From Cryptomeria japonica (Eukaryota; Streptophyta; Pinopsida; Cupressales; Cupressaceae), in assembly GCF_030272615.1 (NCBI RefSeq), contig NC_081406.1:238874422-238938421 (forward strand): a stretch of DNA of 64,000 nt, written 5' to 3'. Shown in pieces: positions 23,585-34,640 of this stretch. The notes under the pieces are model-generated. The model searched no databases and had not been told where the DNA came from. It saw nothing but the letters and a program-made list of their open reading frames with translations. The translations under genes and the position numbers were made by a program. Position 1 is the stretch's first letter. Each line of letters starts with the position of its first letter.

Positions 23585-24610
23585 AGTAAAAGTACAAACC
23601 TGTGTCACAGTTTTATAAAGGAAAAGGCTAACACAACAATAACTGTTCAACTTCATCGCCATAAAAGTGTCATTTGCATTTTGAATTTGAAGATGATGTA
23701 AACTCATAAAATGTGTAAAATTTGTTGAAGTTTCAGTCTACTATTTTTTGAAAAAAGAAAATTCAATAATTTATATGTTTTTTTTAGCTTTAAAGTCCAT
23801 TTTTTATTGTTGAAAAACGCTGAAAAAAAAAGGGTTTAGTTCCCACTTCAAAAAAAATTTAAATCAATTTTTTTTTTCCGATTTTGATATCCGTTATAGA
23901 TCACATATTTATACAGTGCATGAAAAAAAAAATTGTTTTTGATGTATATTTTCTTTGTTTTAGCATTTGGAAGTCAAATACACCAGAATTTGACAGTTTT
24001 TGTCTCCCACCACAATTTGTCTATTCAATTTATGATAATCAAAAAACTAAAAATACCTTTTTGGAGAAGACTCTCTCTTCTAATGAAGCATATTTTTTTT
24101 CAAATTTGTTTGAAGTGATTCGTCAAAGTAGCCTGTTATCGAACAAAAGAATACCTAGTTGTAGTATTTTTAATTTTTTATATATTAAATGTAATCAAAA
24201 CATTAAAAAAAAAATATGAGTAGAATCGTGACTTTGATCTCTACAAAAGGGTATTTTTAATTTTTTTAATAAGTTTAATTTACCTATTGAATTTTGTTGT
24301 AGAAGTGACAAGTTTGAGAAAATCATCATTTTTATTTATGTGGCTGCCACTTGGCATTCCACATAGGTCATTCCAGCCGGAACTGTGAGGGCCGATGCGA
24401 CCAGTCGCTTGAACCACATATAGAAAAGAGTTATTTTTTCCATTAAAAAAACCAAAACAATCAAGTGCAAAAATAATAAGAGTTGTTTTTGGAAAAAAAA
24501 CTTCTTTTTTTCTCAAATAAAGTGACATTTTGGAGCGAGTAGGAAGATTATAAAGGGGCATATATTTCTAATTTTATAAAGGGGCAAAGATTTTGAATAT
24601 TTTTTTGGAA
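23585..24610. mobile_element. DNA transposon fragment related to the one at 7849-10290
   Basis: The left end AGTAAAAGTACAAACCTGTG and the following 'tcac.gttttataaaggaaa' match the left end of the 7849 element, and likeness continues through 'gatgtaaact.ataaaa'. No matching right inverted repeat was found, so the right limit is approximate. Short frames inside (for example 23884-24219) have no recognisable motif. Confidence 0.5.
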
Positions 24611-24824
24611 GGCGTCTACCTTTTCCAAGTATGTTATTTTAAATTATTTTTTCAATCATGCTTAATTTACAATATTAGATGTTTTTTTGGAAATTAAATA
24701 TTTTTTAGATTAAATTTAAAACTTTATTTTATTATTCGTTAATTATGTTTCAATCGTTTATTTTTCAATTATGTTATCTTAAATTATTTTTTCAATTATT
24801 GTTATTAAATCATGTTATTAATGT

Positions 24825-25555
24825 TACTAAATCATGTTCGGTGTATATTGCATAGTCAAATGTAGAATCCAAGTAAACTTAATTTCTTACTCTTTAGATC
24901 ACTGCTCTTATTTCTTGAATGTTGTTTTTTCATTTTCTAAATTTTAAAAATTGGAGTTTAAGACAAATGATCTAAATGGATGAAATTTACACATGTTTCA
25001 TTTATTCAATTTAAAAAGTTTAAGATAACAAAATTATTTATACATTTTGTTTGTTAAGAACAAGAAAAAGTAGCTAGATATAACTTATTTACTATATGAG
25101 TAGATTAATTCTTATAAATTAACATACTTAAAATCTAACTAAATATTGAATTTGTAAAATATATTTAGACACTTTAATGAAATTGAGTATATATCCAACA
25201 CTATTTAGTACTGAATTATATTATATTTTATTTCCTAGTACTTGACTCAAATTCTCTATATATTAGGTAAGTGATTTCAAGCAATTAATGTTATTAAATC
25301 ACGTTCATATGTACATTGCATATAGTCAAATGTATCTAATTGAAGTATACTTAATTTCTTACTTTTTATCAATGCTCCTAAATTTTTTGAGCCTTATTTT
25401 TTCATTTTCTAAACTATAAAAATTGGACTTCAAGTCAAAGGATCTAAATGGATGAAATTTACACATGTTAAGTTTAAGAATGCAAAATTATTTATACATT
25501 TCACTAATTACATTTTTTATGTTAAGAATCGAGGAAAGGTAACTAGATATATAAC
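24825..25555 (+). repeat. Pair of direct repeats of about 260 bp upstream of a transposase-like gene
   Basis: 24825-25085 and 25290-25555 share, in the same order, 'aaatca.gttc', 'tagtcaaatgta', 'cttaatttcttact', 'ttttcattttctaaa' and 'aaatggatgaaatttacaca'. They also share 'aaaattatttatacatt' and 'ctagatat'. They probably belong to the non-coding end of the element that carries the gene at 25708. Confidence 0.6.
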
Positions 25556-25560
25556 CTTTT

Positions 25561-25700
25561 TAGTTCAAAGCACTAAATTTTGAAGATTTGTATATTTGCA
25601 TATTTTGTTTTTAGGTTCAAAGCACAAAATTTTGAAGATCTGCATATTTGCATGTTTTTTTTTTAGGTTCAAAGCACAAAATTTTGAAGATCTAAATATT
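25561..25700 (+). repeat. Three tandem 51-52 bp units just before the transposase-like gene
   Basis: The unit 'ttcaaagcacaaaattttgaagatct' with an AT-rich tail recurs at 25561, 25612 and 25664. The position immediately 5' of the gene suggests a subterminal protein-binding array or a promoter repeat of the element. Confidence 0.7.
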
Positions 25701-27302
25701 TTTTGCAATGGGGAATAAGAGAACTAGATAAAGGTTATATGATCGTAAAAGGGGCGATAAGATGAAAGTTCATACAAAATGTAGTCAACAACAATCTGTT
25801 GTTGTTCAAGATCAACCGGATGATATTCAAGAAACATCTACTTAGGTACGAGATGAAAAAAATATGGTATAGAAAATTTGATGGAAATGGATGAAGATAG
25901 TCCTTTCCATGAAATTTTGTTTAAAGATATGATAACTGAAAGCACATTAAAATTGCATTGTAAGAAATTGTGGGATGATTATTTTAAAAATAAGTCTATT
26001 ATTGGAAGAGCGCAATTATTTGCTAAGTTATTTAGGAAAAGGGAAATGAAACCTGTTTTGGAGTTGTTGGGTGTTGGTAATAAGAAAATTTCTCCTGATA
26101 CATTAGTAAAAGAAACCATAATTGAAAATTTACAAGAAGCTTTGAATTGTATTGATAACACAAGTTGAGGTGTTGATTTAAGTGTTGCACATAGAGCATT
26201 GATGACTATGATTACTAGTAAGGAATTTACTTGCAGAAAACAAGTTAATGCAATTTCTTACTTAATGCATGTATCTAGAAGAACTATTCAAAGATACATT
26301 AGGAAGAGAAATATGCTCGATGAAAGCATTGAAAAGAATTGGGTAAATATCTGTAGGGTTCCTAGAAAAGATAGAATTTTTGAAGATGTAAAAAGACGGG
26401 TCATTGAGAGATTTTGTCCTTGCTTTGTACGCATAAATAAGGTACATGAAACTTTTTGTTATCGAAATCATGTTGAATTTCATCTACACTCCCAATCATA
26501 TAAGAAGTTCATGGCAACAATTAATCCAAATCTAGTCATTCCTACAAGTACAAGACAATTTGTGAAGTCTATTTTATGTGATAAATTAGAAGATTCAGAT
26601 GAGTTCAAAATACAATGTATCAAAGGTGAATGCAATGATTGTGGATTTTTGAGTAAGTTTGTGTTGCAAACTGAGAATATTAATATTCATGCACTAGTTA
26701 TATAGAAGATATTTGAATATGAGACATACCAAAGTAAGTCAAGAACTAAATCCAAAAAAATTATGTTGAAAGAGAGTGAATTGCCCTACATTCAGTTTAT
26801 AGATAGATTTCGTAAAATGATATATCCACATATCCAAAATTGTTATGGTGCAATATGGTAGGCTAAACAGTTTCGTGATTCAAATAATTGTTTTCCACCA
26901 GGTTGTATTCTTTCAATTGTAGATTTCTTCGAGAACTATACATTTAGTCCTCACACAAAAATTCAAAGTCAATACTATCATTCCGATAAAGTTGCAATAT
27001 TTGTACAAGTTTTCTATAGACATGCACAATTTCATGTGGATGGTATAGAGAGTACTGAAAATGAACACATTATCATCAAGGAGGTTCATTTTTATATTAG
27101 TGATGACAGGTGTCATGATATGAGCTATGCAGCACATTGTTTTCGAATGTTTTTTGAAGATATTAAAGATCGTGGGATAGAATGTACACAAAATTGGATT
27201 TGGTCAGATGGATGTGCCGGTAAGTACATTAGATTTGAAATTGATTATTTAAGTTGATTTTTTTATTATATATGATTTGATTGTATATAACAAGTCAAAA
27301 TA

Positions 27303-27329
27303 TTATATATATATATATATATATATATG
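27303..27329. repeat. (TA)n microsatellite in intron 1
   Basis: About 13 TA units lie inside the first intron of the transposase-like gene. Confidence 0.9.
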
Positions 27330-27626
27330 TTATTCGTGTCAGGGCAATTTAAGTCTGCAAAAGCTTTTAACTGGTTATCCCTACAACATGCTCGACGTAG
27401 CATAAAGGTTTTGTGGAACTTCTTTGAGAGTGAACATGGAAAAGGAGAGCATGATGGAGCAGGAGCATGTGTGAAGCGTGCACTTCGCCAACATGAAATT
27501 CCAGGTAAATTCTCTTCATATTTGTGTACAGATTTAATTATCTTCATATTTGTGTACAGTTTTAATTCTCTTCATACATTAATATTTGTGATACAACTTA
27601 CAACAAGCGTTATTTCTGGGAAGTTG

Positions 27627-27630
<4 letters not shown>

Positions 27631-27699
<69 letters not shown>
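27631..27699. repeat. (TA)n microsatellite in intron 2
   Basis: About 34 uninterrupted TA units lie in the second intron of the transposase-like gene. Length may be unreliable in assembly. Confidence 0.95.
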
Positions 27700-27703
<4 letters not shown>

Positions 27704-28289
27704 TTTATTTTTTTCTTAAACATTCAAGTGTTCTTGAATTATTTTTCAAATTTGTGTGTATATATATGTGTGTGAAATGAACTAAAATTGACTAAATAAT
27801 TTTTGTATTATCAGATATTGATCGATCAAATCCTTATAATTGTCAATCAATTAATGGTATTAGAAGTTTTCATCAAGTCATGACTATGGGATTTAGCAAG
27901 CCTCTTGTTATTCTTGTTAGAGGAAAATCATGCTTTTGTGTTGATTGCATTGCAAACAACACAGATACTCATTGTTAAAATATTGCTAATGGATATGTTT
28001 TGCAATGGGAAATGAAAGAATTTTACACAATGTCTCCTTACGAAGATAGTGACATTATTAATATTCATGATCCTCTATATTCAGTTGATTATAAATGTGT
28101 TTCTGATTTAGTTGTTACAAGTGCGTGCATGCATATTTTATAAATTATATATGTACATGTACAATTTTTTAAATTCTTATTTAATTTAATATTGTTCAAA
28201 ATTATTTTTAAAATGTGTAATGAACTAATATTGCTTGAAATATATATGTACATGTGGTCTATTTTCACAGGTGATATTGCTTGACCTCT

Positions 28290-28987
28290 TCTTTTTTTTT
28301 AATTAAAAAAAATTGCACCCCCAAAATATTTAAACAAAAATATTTATGCATGATGATTTTTTTTTTTTACCATATTTTTATTAAAAAAAATTCTAACGTA
28401 GGTACTAACATGCGTGCAAGCGGTACGCTCATATGAGTTTTTGTGCCTCATAAAGTGTGCCAATAAAAAATGACCCAAAAAAAATTCTAAGTTTCGATTT
28501 TGACGATTTGACAAGCGATTTAAGGGTTTTTGGGCCTTCTAAGTGCGATAGTGACCTTTTTGTGCCAAAGTGCCCATATTTTTCAGCTACCCCCAGATTT
28601 TGCCTCGATTTGTGTGCCCTCAGCTAAATTGACCCTTACAAGCAAAAAAAAATTGCCTCAAAAGTCTCTAATGCCCAAATTGTCAAATTATATATGAAAA
28701 TTCAAAGAATCGACCTCCTGAAGTCAACCGTGAGGTCCTTTTGTGCCCAAATTGCTCTAAAAAATAAGTGCCCCCTAGAACACAAAAAAAAAATGAATCT
28801 TCAAACCCTCACAGATCTGACCCCATGAATCAAAAATTGACAAACAAAAGGTCAATCTTGACTATTTCACACGTGTCAGATTCAATGGTGAGGTCCAAAT
28901 CAACCCAAATTACACAAAAGACCTGCTATAGGTAGAATCTTCCAATTTGAAGAACAAGAAAGCCTAAGGTCTGAAGCTCTAATACCG
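28290..28987 (-). mobile_element. Internal 5' leader of an LTR element, with primer site
   Basis: On the minus strand GGTATTAGAGCTTCAG (28971-28986) follows the LTR and resembles a tRNA-Met primer site. The next 600 bp (leftward) is non-coding and rich in 'gtgccc/ttgcccaaa' phrases. No gag motif is seen, and the left limit is uncertain. Confidence 0.45.
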
Positions 28988-29303
28988 TGAAGAAATTGAG
29001 AAATACAACTTCAAAGATATTAAGAACACCTGCAAACAAAATACCTATCACAAGAGAAGAATGGAGGCAAAAACGCAATAATGGCTCTAAAGAAGAAGAT
29101 TATCATTCAGAAAGGGAATTCATGAAAAAGTACAATGCAATCCTTGTAAAGGGAGAATAGCAACCCTAAAGAAACCCTAAAGGGATAATGTAATTATTAA
29201 ATACCTACAATATTATTAAATGTCTAAGTTTAGCTTAAGCATAGAGGATAATAGACTAATAATTAAATAAATAGTTATTTGCTAATACATGATAACTCTA
29301 ACA
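28988..29303 (-). repeat. LTR of the TGTTAGAGTTATC family, copy A
   Basis: 316 bp, from TGTTAGAGTTATCATG at 29303 to TTTCTTCA at 28988 on the minus strand. It matches 57485-57835 throughout, for example 'caaccctaaagaaaccctaaagggata' and 'gcttaagcatagag.ataat'. The following 'attac' is the start of duplication copy 2 and equals 20707-20711 of copy 1, so the LTR marks an insertion at that point. Confidence 0.75.
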
Positions 29304-29925
29304 ATTACGAACTAAGCAAACCACTTATTTCAATTTAATAATTATCAATTATGATTTGCATTGCTTTTGATAAATAATTAAGTGAAATTTTTCATATTTT
29401 AAATCATTGTATGATCCATTATCACAAAGAAAAATTTAAAAAAACTTTTTCCATCTAATTTTGAATAAGAGTGATCCAAAATATTAAATAAAAAAATTAC
29501 ACCATATTCAACCAAAAAAAAAATTTAACCAATAAAATAGTTTTATAATTTATCTTATTAATGACTCAACTCCTTGATAGTAACTTAAGATTTAACTGAT
29601 CTAATAACCAATCATTATTTTCTTAAATTAATATTTTTTTGAAGCGTATTTTCGCTGTCTATTCTTTCCCCCTTGAATAAAGAAACGTCTAAGCGACAAT
29701 CTACCCATCGTATCTAGATAGCTTTACCGTACTTCTTTAGAAATGAAGAACGCGTGCCCCCTGGTTTGCAAAGCATAAAAGAACCAAGTAATGTATGTAA
29801 ACTGGTTGGCAACTGTGCAAAAACTTCCAGCAAACGGTTTTATGTTACACCCAAGCCCATCGTTTTATGGTGATTGCAAAAAGAATCCTACTTCTTCACC
29901 CCTGGTTTTCAAATTCGCAGAAAAA

Positions 29926-30159
29926 ATGCCCACCGCTTTCGTCTTCTCTTCACTGTTGCCCTTCCTACATATACAATTCGCCCACCCACTTCATTCCCAA
30001 CTCCAACTACTGTGCATTAATCTCATACTCCATCCTCTTTTGGGTCTGCCATTGTTTTGTCTTCGGGTGTTCACATGGATCTTGCAACCGACGTCTTCAT
30101 TCCGGAGGACTATGTTAGAAGCCGCCAAGCAAGAAAAATGTCGGCCAAGCAGCAGGTGA
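29926..30159 (+). CDS. Overlapping upstream ORF of small gene copy 2 (77 aa)
   Basis: Counterpart of 21344-21577 with the same length and stop. It starts MPTAFVFSS, is leucine-rich, and overlaps the 69-codon CDS in another frame. Confidence 0.3.
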   Translation: MPTAFVFSSLLPFLHIQFAHPLHSQLQLLCINLILHPLLGLPLFCLRVFTWILQPTSSFRRTMLEAAKQEKCRPSSR

Positions 30160-30284
30160 AAACCTCTACGAAAGTTTCAGATGCTCACAACACTGTTCCA
30201 TTTGGAGAGAAGAATGAGAAGTCTCATGGGATGTCCGGCGGCTTCAACAAGGAGGAAATAATTTTTACTTGCTTCACTCCGTAG
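30075..30284 (+). CDS. Small conserved protein, copy 2 (69 aa, unrecognised)
   Basis: Differs from copy 1 at four bases, all of which change an amino acid (Asp/Ala, Asn/His, Cys/Ser, Lys/Glu). At three of the four sites copy 2 agrees with the older copy 3, so copy 1 carries the newer changes. The ends MDLATDVFIPEDYVRSR and GGFNKEEIIFTC are kept. The upstream TATAAA seen in copy 1 is TAGAAA here. There is no known domain. Expression is not evident from sequence. Confidence 0.6.
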   Translation: MDLATDVFIPEDYVRSRQARKMSAKQQVKTSTKVSDAHNTVPFGEKNEKSHGMSGGFNKEEIIFTCFTP

Positions 30285-31587
30285 GGCAATATTTTTAATT
30301 CATCATCATTTTGCTTTCCCCGTATAGCTTACGATGATCTCGAATTTCATCGCGAGTCCATACAAATATTTTTGTAGTTAGGGCATTCAGTTGAAGAGAT
30401 TCAGAGAGAAAAGACTTGTATTAATTTAAGAAGAAATCTAATTGTGATAAACACATTTAAGATTAACATGGTTTTGTATGTGTTATGTTAGCATTGAATA
30501 ATTTTACAACTATGCATCCAACTATGAGTAGTTTAAATATTTTGATTTTAGTGTATAACTTATCAAATATATGGACAAGTGAATAAGTGGAGATCTTTTT
30601 TGTGGGTTCAAAATTATGGTTAAAGAAAGGTGGTGCATGTGGACTCCTAGTTGTAGAATACCACCAACGACCACATGTTCATATTGACTTGTTTTCAAAT
30701 GTGAAGATGTTTAATCAGCACTACTCCACACTCAACTCCCATGCCTCCACATTTAGTAAGTGTGCCTCCATATTTGTGTATTGGGTGATTAGATATGAAA
30801 CAATATTGTCTTTAATGTTGTAGTACACATCATTAAACAGTTCACCATAAACTATCTTATTCCTTAGATCTTACCTACAGTTGTTCACTTTCAGTCTACT
30901 TATTTCATCATTTTGAAGGAATTCAACAAAGATAGTGTGGAGATTAAAGTTGATTTAGAGACTTGACGGGGTCATAACTTTTGACTCAGTTGTTCGATTG
31001 AGCTGAAATTTTAGGAGGAAGTGTATCATGACAAAAAAAAATGATTCTTTCATCTGGGGCTTCAAAAAGAGCATTTTCTTTTTTTTTTTGAGATTTTCAG
31101 AAGTTCTTTTTTTAGTTATTTTTTAACTCGTGATCTTCATTAAGTTAGAAAGTTGGCAATTTGTGCCAAAATAATATTTTTTTAGATATTTAGAATATTT
31201 CATGATTTTTGGGATAGATTTAAAAATTACCAAAAATGGGAAATTTCAAATTTTATAAAAATCTACCAAATAAGGGAACTTGTTGGTTTGCTGTTAAAAT
31301 GGGCTTATTTTTTATTGTAATGGTAGAATGGTTGGCGATTGTAGAAAAGGAATAGCGAAGTAAAATTGATCCATTCTTGGGTGTTTTCATGCTTCATTAA
31401 TGGTGTTGTTTATGTTCTAATTAGCTACATCACATGTTACATAATGTGGAGGCTTTCGTGACCATGTTCATTGCACTCACTCATATGGCTTTGAATGGAA
31501 GGTGAGATCATCATACCTCACTAAAACAATAACCAAACTAGCTTTTGTTCTTTTGCTCATTTCTTCTCTATTTTATATGTTGAGCAT

Positions 31588-32723
31588 TGTCGGATCAATT
31601 AAAGTGATTCTATATTCATAATTCACCCATATCAATGAGTTGAAAGTAAATAGGAATAACAACAAAATCATCCACACAATAACAATAGATTTTTTATGTG
31701 GAAAACCCAAACTAGAAAAAACCACGGTGAGAATTAAACTCATAATTTATAGTAATAGTTTTACAATAGACAAAGCTTCCTACCAAAAAAAGCTTACAAC
31801 AAAATTACAAACTGAGATGCACACAACCTCAGGCAAGATACAAAAAGAGACTTGCTCAGCTGAAGATCACTTCTTTAGGGCAAGATTCAAAATTGGCTTC
31901 ATAAAGCAATAGGATTATAGATTGAACTGTATACAAAAAGCATCTATTAGAATACAGATAGAAGTTCTCTAAATATATTCATCTATCTTCTCTATACACC
32001 TCTAAACCTTTTCTCTTACTACGCATCTACTGGTCACTTACTTCACTCTATGTATCCATCTCTTATTCACGCACTCACACCACTTCATCTTCTTTTATCG
32101 TCCATATCTAACATATCCAATCCACTCAATATATATCATTCAGAGCTAAAAACAACCAATGCTAGGTCAGTGAAAAGAGTATGTGATGTGTTCGTAGAAT
32201 TGACCCAAAAATGTATTATCTAGAAGATAAAAAGGATGTGCACAAAGTCGGCACTCCCTCCAAATTATATCAAAAACATTTTACACCCAACTGCTCGGAC
32301 CCAAAATGCATAAACCGATACAAAAACTTGTTTTGTACATCACACTATTTAATCTGGACTAAAAAAATTAAAGCGGTTCATCCAAGAGAACATAACATCT
32401 ATCTCATCAAAATAGAAACTTATAATCTCATGAGACATATTTGGTACAAATACTTATTCCACACCACGATTAGTATTACCGGACTAGGTGAAGAACACCA
32501 ATCCTCTAGAAACATATTGAAATATTATTTTATATCTTCTCATCAACACAATGTGAACCTATGGATAGTTTTGCATCATAATATCAAGAGAAAAAACATC
32601 TGAACCACCAACTGTACATCAACTGAGCCTATCCAAAATCCGGATCACCAATAACAATCGAGGCAATATGCAATTGACAGAGGTTTGACATCAATGACAA
32701 CAATGACATCCATATGTGTAACA
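31588..32723 (-). repeat. 3' LTR of a minus-strand ORF2-type retroelement
   Basis: 1,136 bp. On the minus strand it starts TGTTACACATATGGATGTCA at 32723, directly after a purine tract (AATGACAAAGGAGGAT). It ends at TGTCGG (31588 on plus). It contains the group's 'ggttttttctagtttgggttttccacat' segment. The left half is duplicated at 23031-23584. Confidence 0.7.
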
Positions 32724-33157
32724 ATATCCTCCTTTGTCATTGATGGAAAAATAAAAGATATTCTCTCTCTCCCCCTATCAACATTTCTCCCCTTTTGACA
32801 ATAATGGCAAAGGGTAAACACCTTAAAAACATACAAAATCAAAACTACAACCTTCTTCAACATAATAATTTAGAAAACAGATGAGAAAAGAGAAATGCAA
32901 ATCAAACATTTCTTGGCCTTGTATAGATTCTTCAAACCAATGACATATGAGTTCCAGGCATACATAGTAGTAGACAACATCCCATTCTAAGATTCTCAAT
33001 CAACACATAAATTTAATGCAACATCAAAGATATCAACATTAAACACATTTTTTTGAACTTTTTCTGCATCAACCAGTAATCTAAGAAATAGGGGCAATTG
33101 TAATTCTATGGCATCTTTAAGTCCACAAAATAATTTCACAAAGCCTTATCTTTGCTT
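32724..33157 (-). other. 3' non-coding end and polypurine tract of the same element
   Basis: Purine-rich on the minus strand (GATAGGGGGAGAGAGA near 32770-32785, AAAGGGGAGA near 32793) with 'ccatcaatgacaaagg' phrases, as seen before the other LTRs of this group. Decayed ORF2-like sequence enters from the right. Confidence 0.5.
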
Positions 33158-33650
33158 CTATCTCATGGCCCACCGGGAATGAAAATCCTGAGCCTTAGCT
33201 CTAATGGCACTGTTTGCATCTTTGTAAATATTGAAGGAAAGGGACAACTCTGTAAGTTGAGACTCAATAGAATCTATCTTATATTTGAATTTTTTTGTAG
33301 TTGCAAGCCATCTTAGATAGTATTTGTACAGATGAGATGTGGTGTCCAACATCTTTCTGAAATTTATCAAATTTAACTCAAGATCATGGTGTGCCTTTAG
33401 GCACCTTTCAATCATTTTCATTGATGCATTACCTTCAATGCAAGGCTCACTGGATTCACTTTCTTCTATGGAGACTATGGTCATCCTCTTAATCAACAAT
33501 TCTATCAATACCTCTAGGAGAAAATTAGCAACATTCTAAGGAGCAAGAATGTTTCAGAGAAAATGTGTAGCACAAGCTTGCTCAATAGTGTCTCGATCAT
33601 AAGACAGAATAATGAGATACAACTCACCAACTCTTTTTAAAACAATCAAG
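33158..33650 (-). pseudogene. ORF2 C-terminal coiled-coil fragment, third copy
   Basis: A 116-codon open stretch (33508-33158) contains HLYKYYLRWLATTKKFKYKI and DSIESQLTELSLSFN. It aligns with IYRYCISWSIVAVKHKSKI and DVIEDYLTSLGKSFD of the copy ending at 14161. Upstream to about 33650 the same frame continues with two stops. At about 33650 the sequence changes to the gypsy-like fragment. The copy therefore keeps only the C-terminal part of ORF2 plus the 3' LTR. Confidence 0.6.
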
Positions 33651-34640
33651 ATTTGAGAGCATCTCAAGAACTTTGTTTTCATCAAATGTACCTTAAGGGG
33701 AGGCAAACACCAAACCCATAAATGTAATATCATTTGGTTTAGAAGGATGTGGAACCACCCTTTGTAAGGCTTATTGAATCAACCTATGGTATGAAGGTGA
33801 AGTTTGTATCAACATTGGAATCGTGCTTGTTGTTTATAAAGTTAGGCACTCCAATACCATAATTTTGTGCTAGTTGCCTTACCATAGCACCTCTTTCACA
33901 TACATGTATTTCGCAACCTTTAGGATGTTGGGAGGTTTCTTTGACTTAGGCTTCTCATAAATAGAAACATGAATGATATTGACTTGATTAGGTTCTTTGT
34001 TCTCCAAGGATACATCTTTAGAAGTGAGAGCATCAAGGAAATTGCTAATGATTTCATCCTCTTGCTCCAAGGTATCTTCATAGGTAAGACAAGATTTAGG
34101 AGGACAAATATAACTCATTCATGCTTCATCTCTAGAGGTAAATTCATTGAAATGAAAAGAGGGTATGGTGTCACTAGGAAATGTAGTGACAATATCATCT
34201 GCTTGCACCAAATGGTCCTCATAAGGGAGGTACATTTTAGAAGAAAGATGGGCATCCTTCTTCAAAGCTTCATCCTTAGAAGGGAGCATTTGGAGTGTTC
34301 ATAACCTCTTCTTGTACCAATGTGCCCTCATTGGTAGGACCAAATTTGGGAGAGGATAAATCAATGTTCGTCAACACTTCTCTTCTAGGAGAGGTACCAT
34401 GTATGGAAGGTAAAGTAACATTAAGAAAGGTGTTTATGATATCATCCTCTTTCTCTAAGATACTATCATGGGAGAAGCACAGTTTAGGAGTAAGATCAAC
34501 ATTATTCATCAAAAATTCATCCTTAGGAGGGAGAGTGTTGAAAGAAGTGTTAATGGTCTCTTTTTTCACTAAAATGTCCTCATGGGTAGGAGGACCCTTA
34601 GGAGAGGGATAGAGTTAAACAAGGGAGGCTAAGCCATTAT
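33651..34640 (-). pseudogene. Gypsy-like polyprotein fragment with acidic repeats, copy A
   Basis: Minus-strand frame homologous to 56230-57060 (shared ENKE.NQVNIIHVS.YEKPK and ILKVAKYM). It is built of degenerate repeats of about 40 residues on the pattern 'PK..L.HE.TLVQEE.I...F..LP..E.L', for example CLTYEDTLEQEDEIISNFL, LCFSHDSILEKEDDIINTFL and FGPTNEGTLVQEEVMN. Stops and frameshifts are present. By position it lies upstream of a gypsy protease in the other copy. The role of the repeats is unknown. Confidence 0.55.

Larger units (their letters stand above)
25708..28122 (+). pseudogene. Intron-containing DDE-type transposase-like gene (decayed)
   Basis: Starts ATG (MGNKRTR) at 25708, with the clearest coding from 25881. 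Regions in order: a helix-turn-helix-like SRRTIQRYIRKRNML (about 26275), a Cys cluster CIKGECNDCG (about 26617), VDFFENYTF (about 26920), a mid-domain ISDDRCHDMSYAAHCF, WSDGCAGQFKSAKAFNW, and WNFFESEHGKGEHDGAGA followed by CVKR. The acidic residues of DFFENY, SDG and the FFExxHGKGxxDG block form a plausible D-D-E/D catalytic set. Introns are at 27220-27341 (ccg/gtaagt...tcag/ggcaat) and 27506-27814 (ccag/gtaaat...tcag/atattg). Splicing them restores the conserved SDGCAGQFKS and HEIPDIDRSN. In-frame stops near 26166, 26703, 26861 and 27976, and a frame problem near 25850, make it a pseudogene. The superfamily is not assigned; similar SDG...HGKG proteins are known as uncharacterised transposase-like proteins in eukaryotes. 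Confidence 0.7.
29304..32100 (+). repeat. Segmental duplication, copy 2
   Basis: Near-identical to 20707-23584. Differences are scattered substitutions and small deletions (for example about 38 bp missing at 31593). Beyond 32100 the sequence runs on through the rest of an LTR that is cut off in copy 1. Confidence 0.8.

Noticed and set aside
27501-27719. Frame through a long Ile-Tyr repeat
   Set aside because: Product of the (TA)n microsatellite within an intron of the transposase-like gene.
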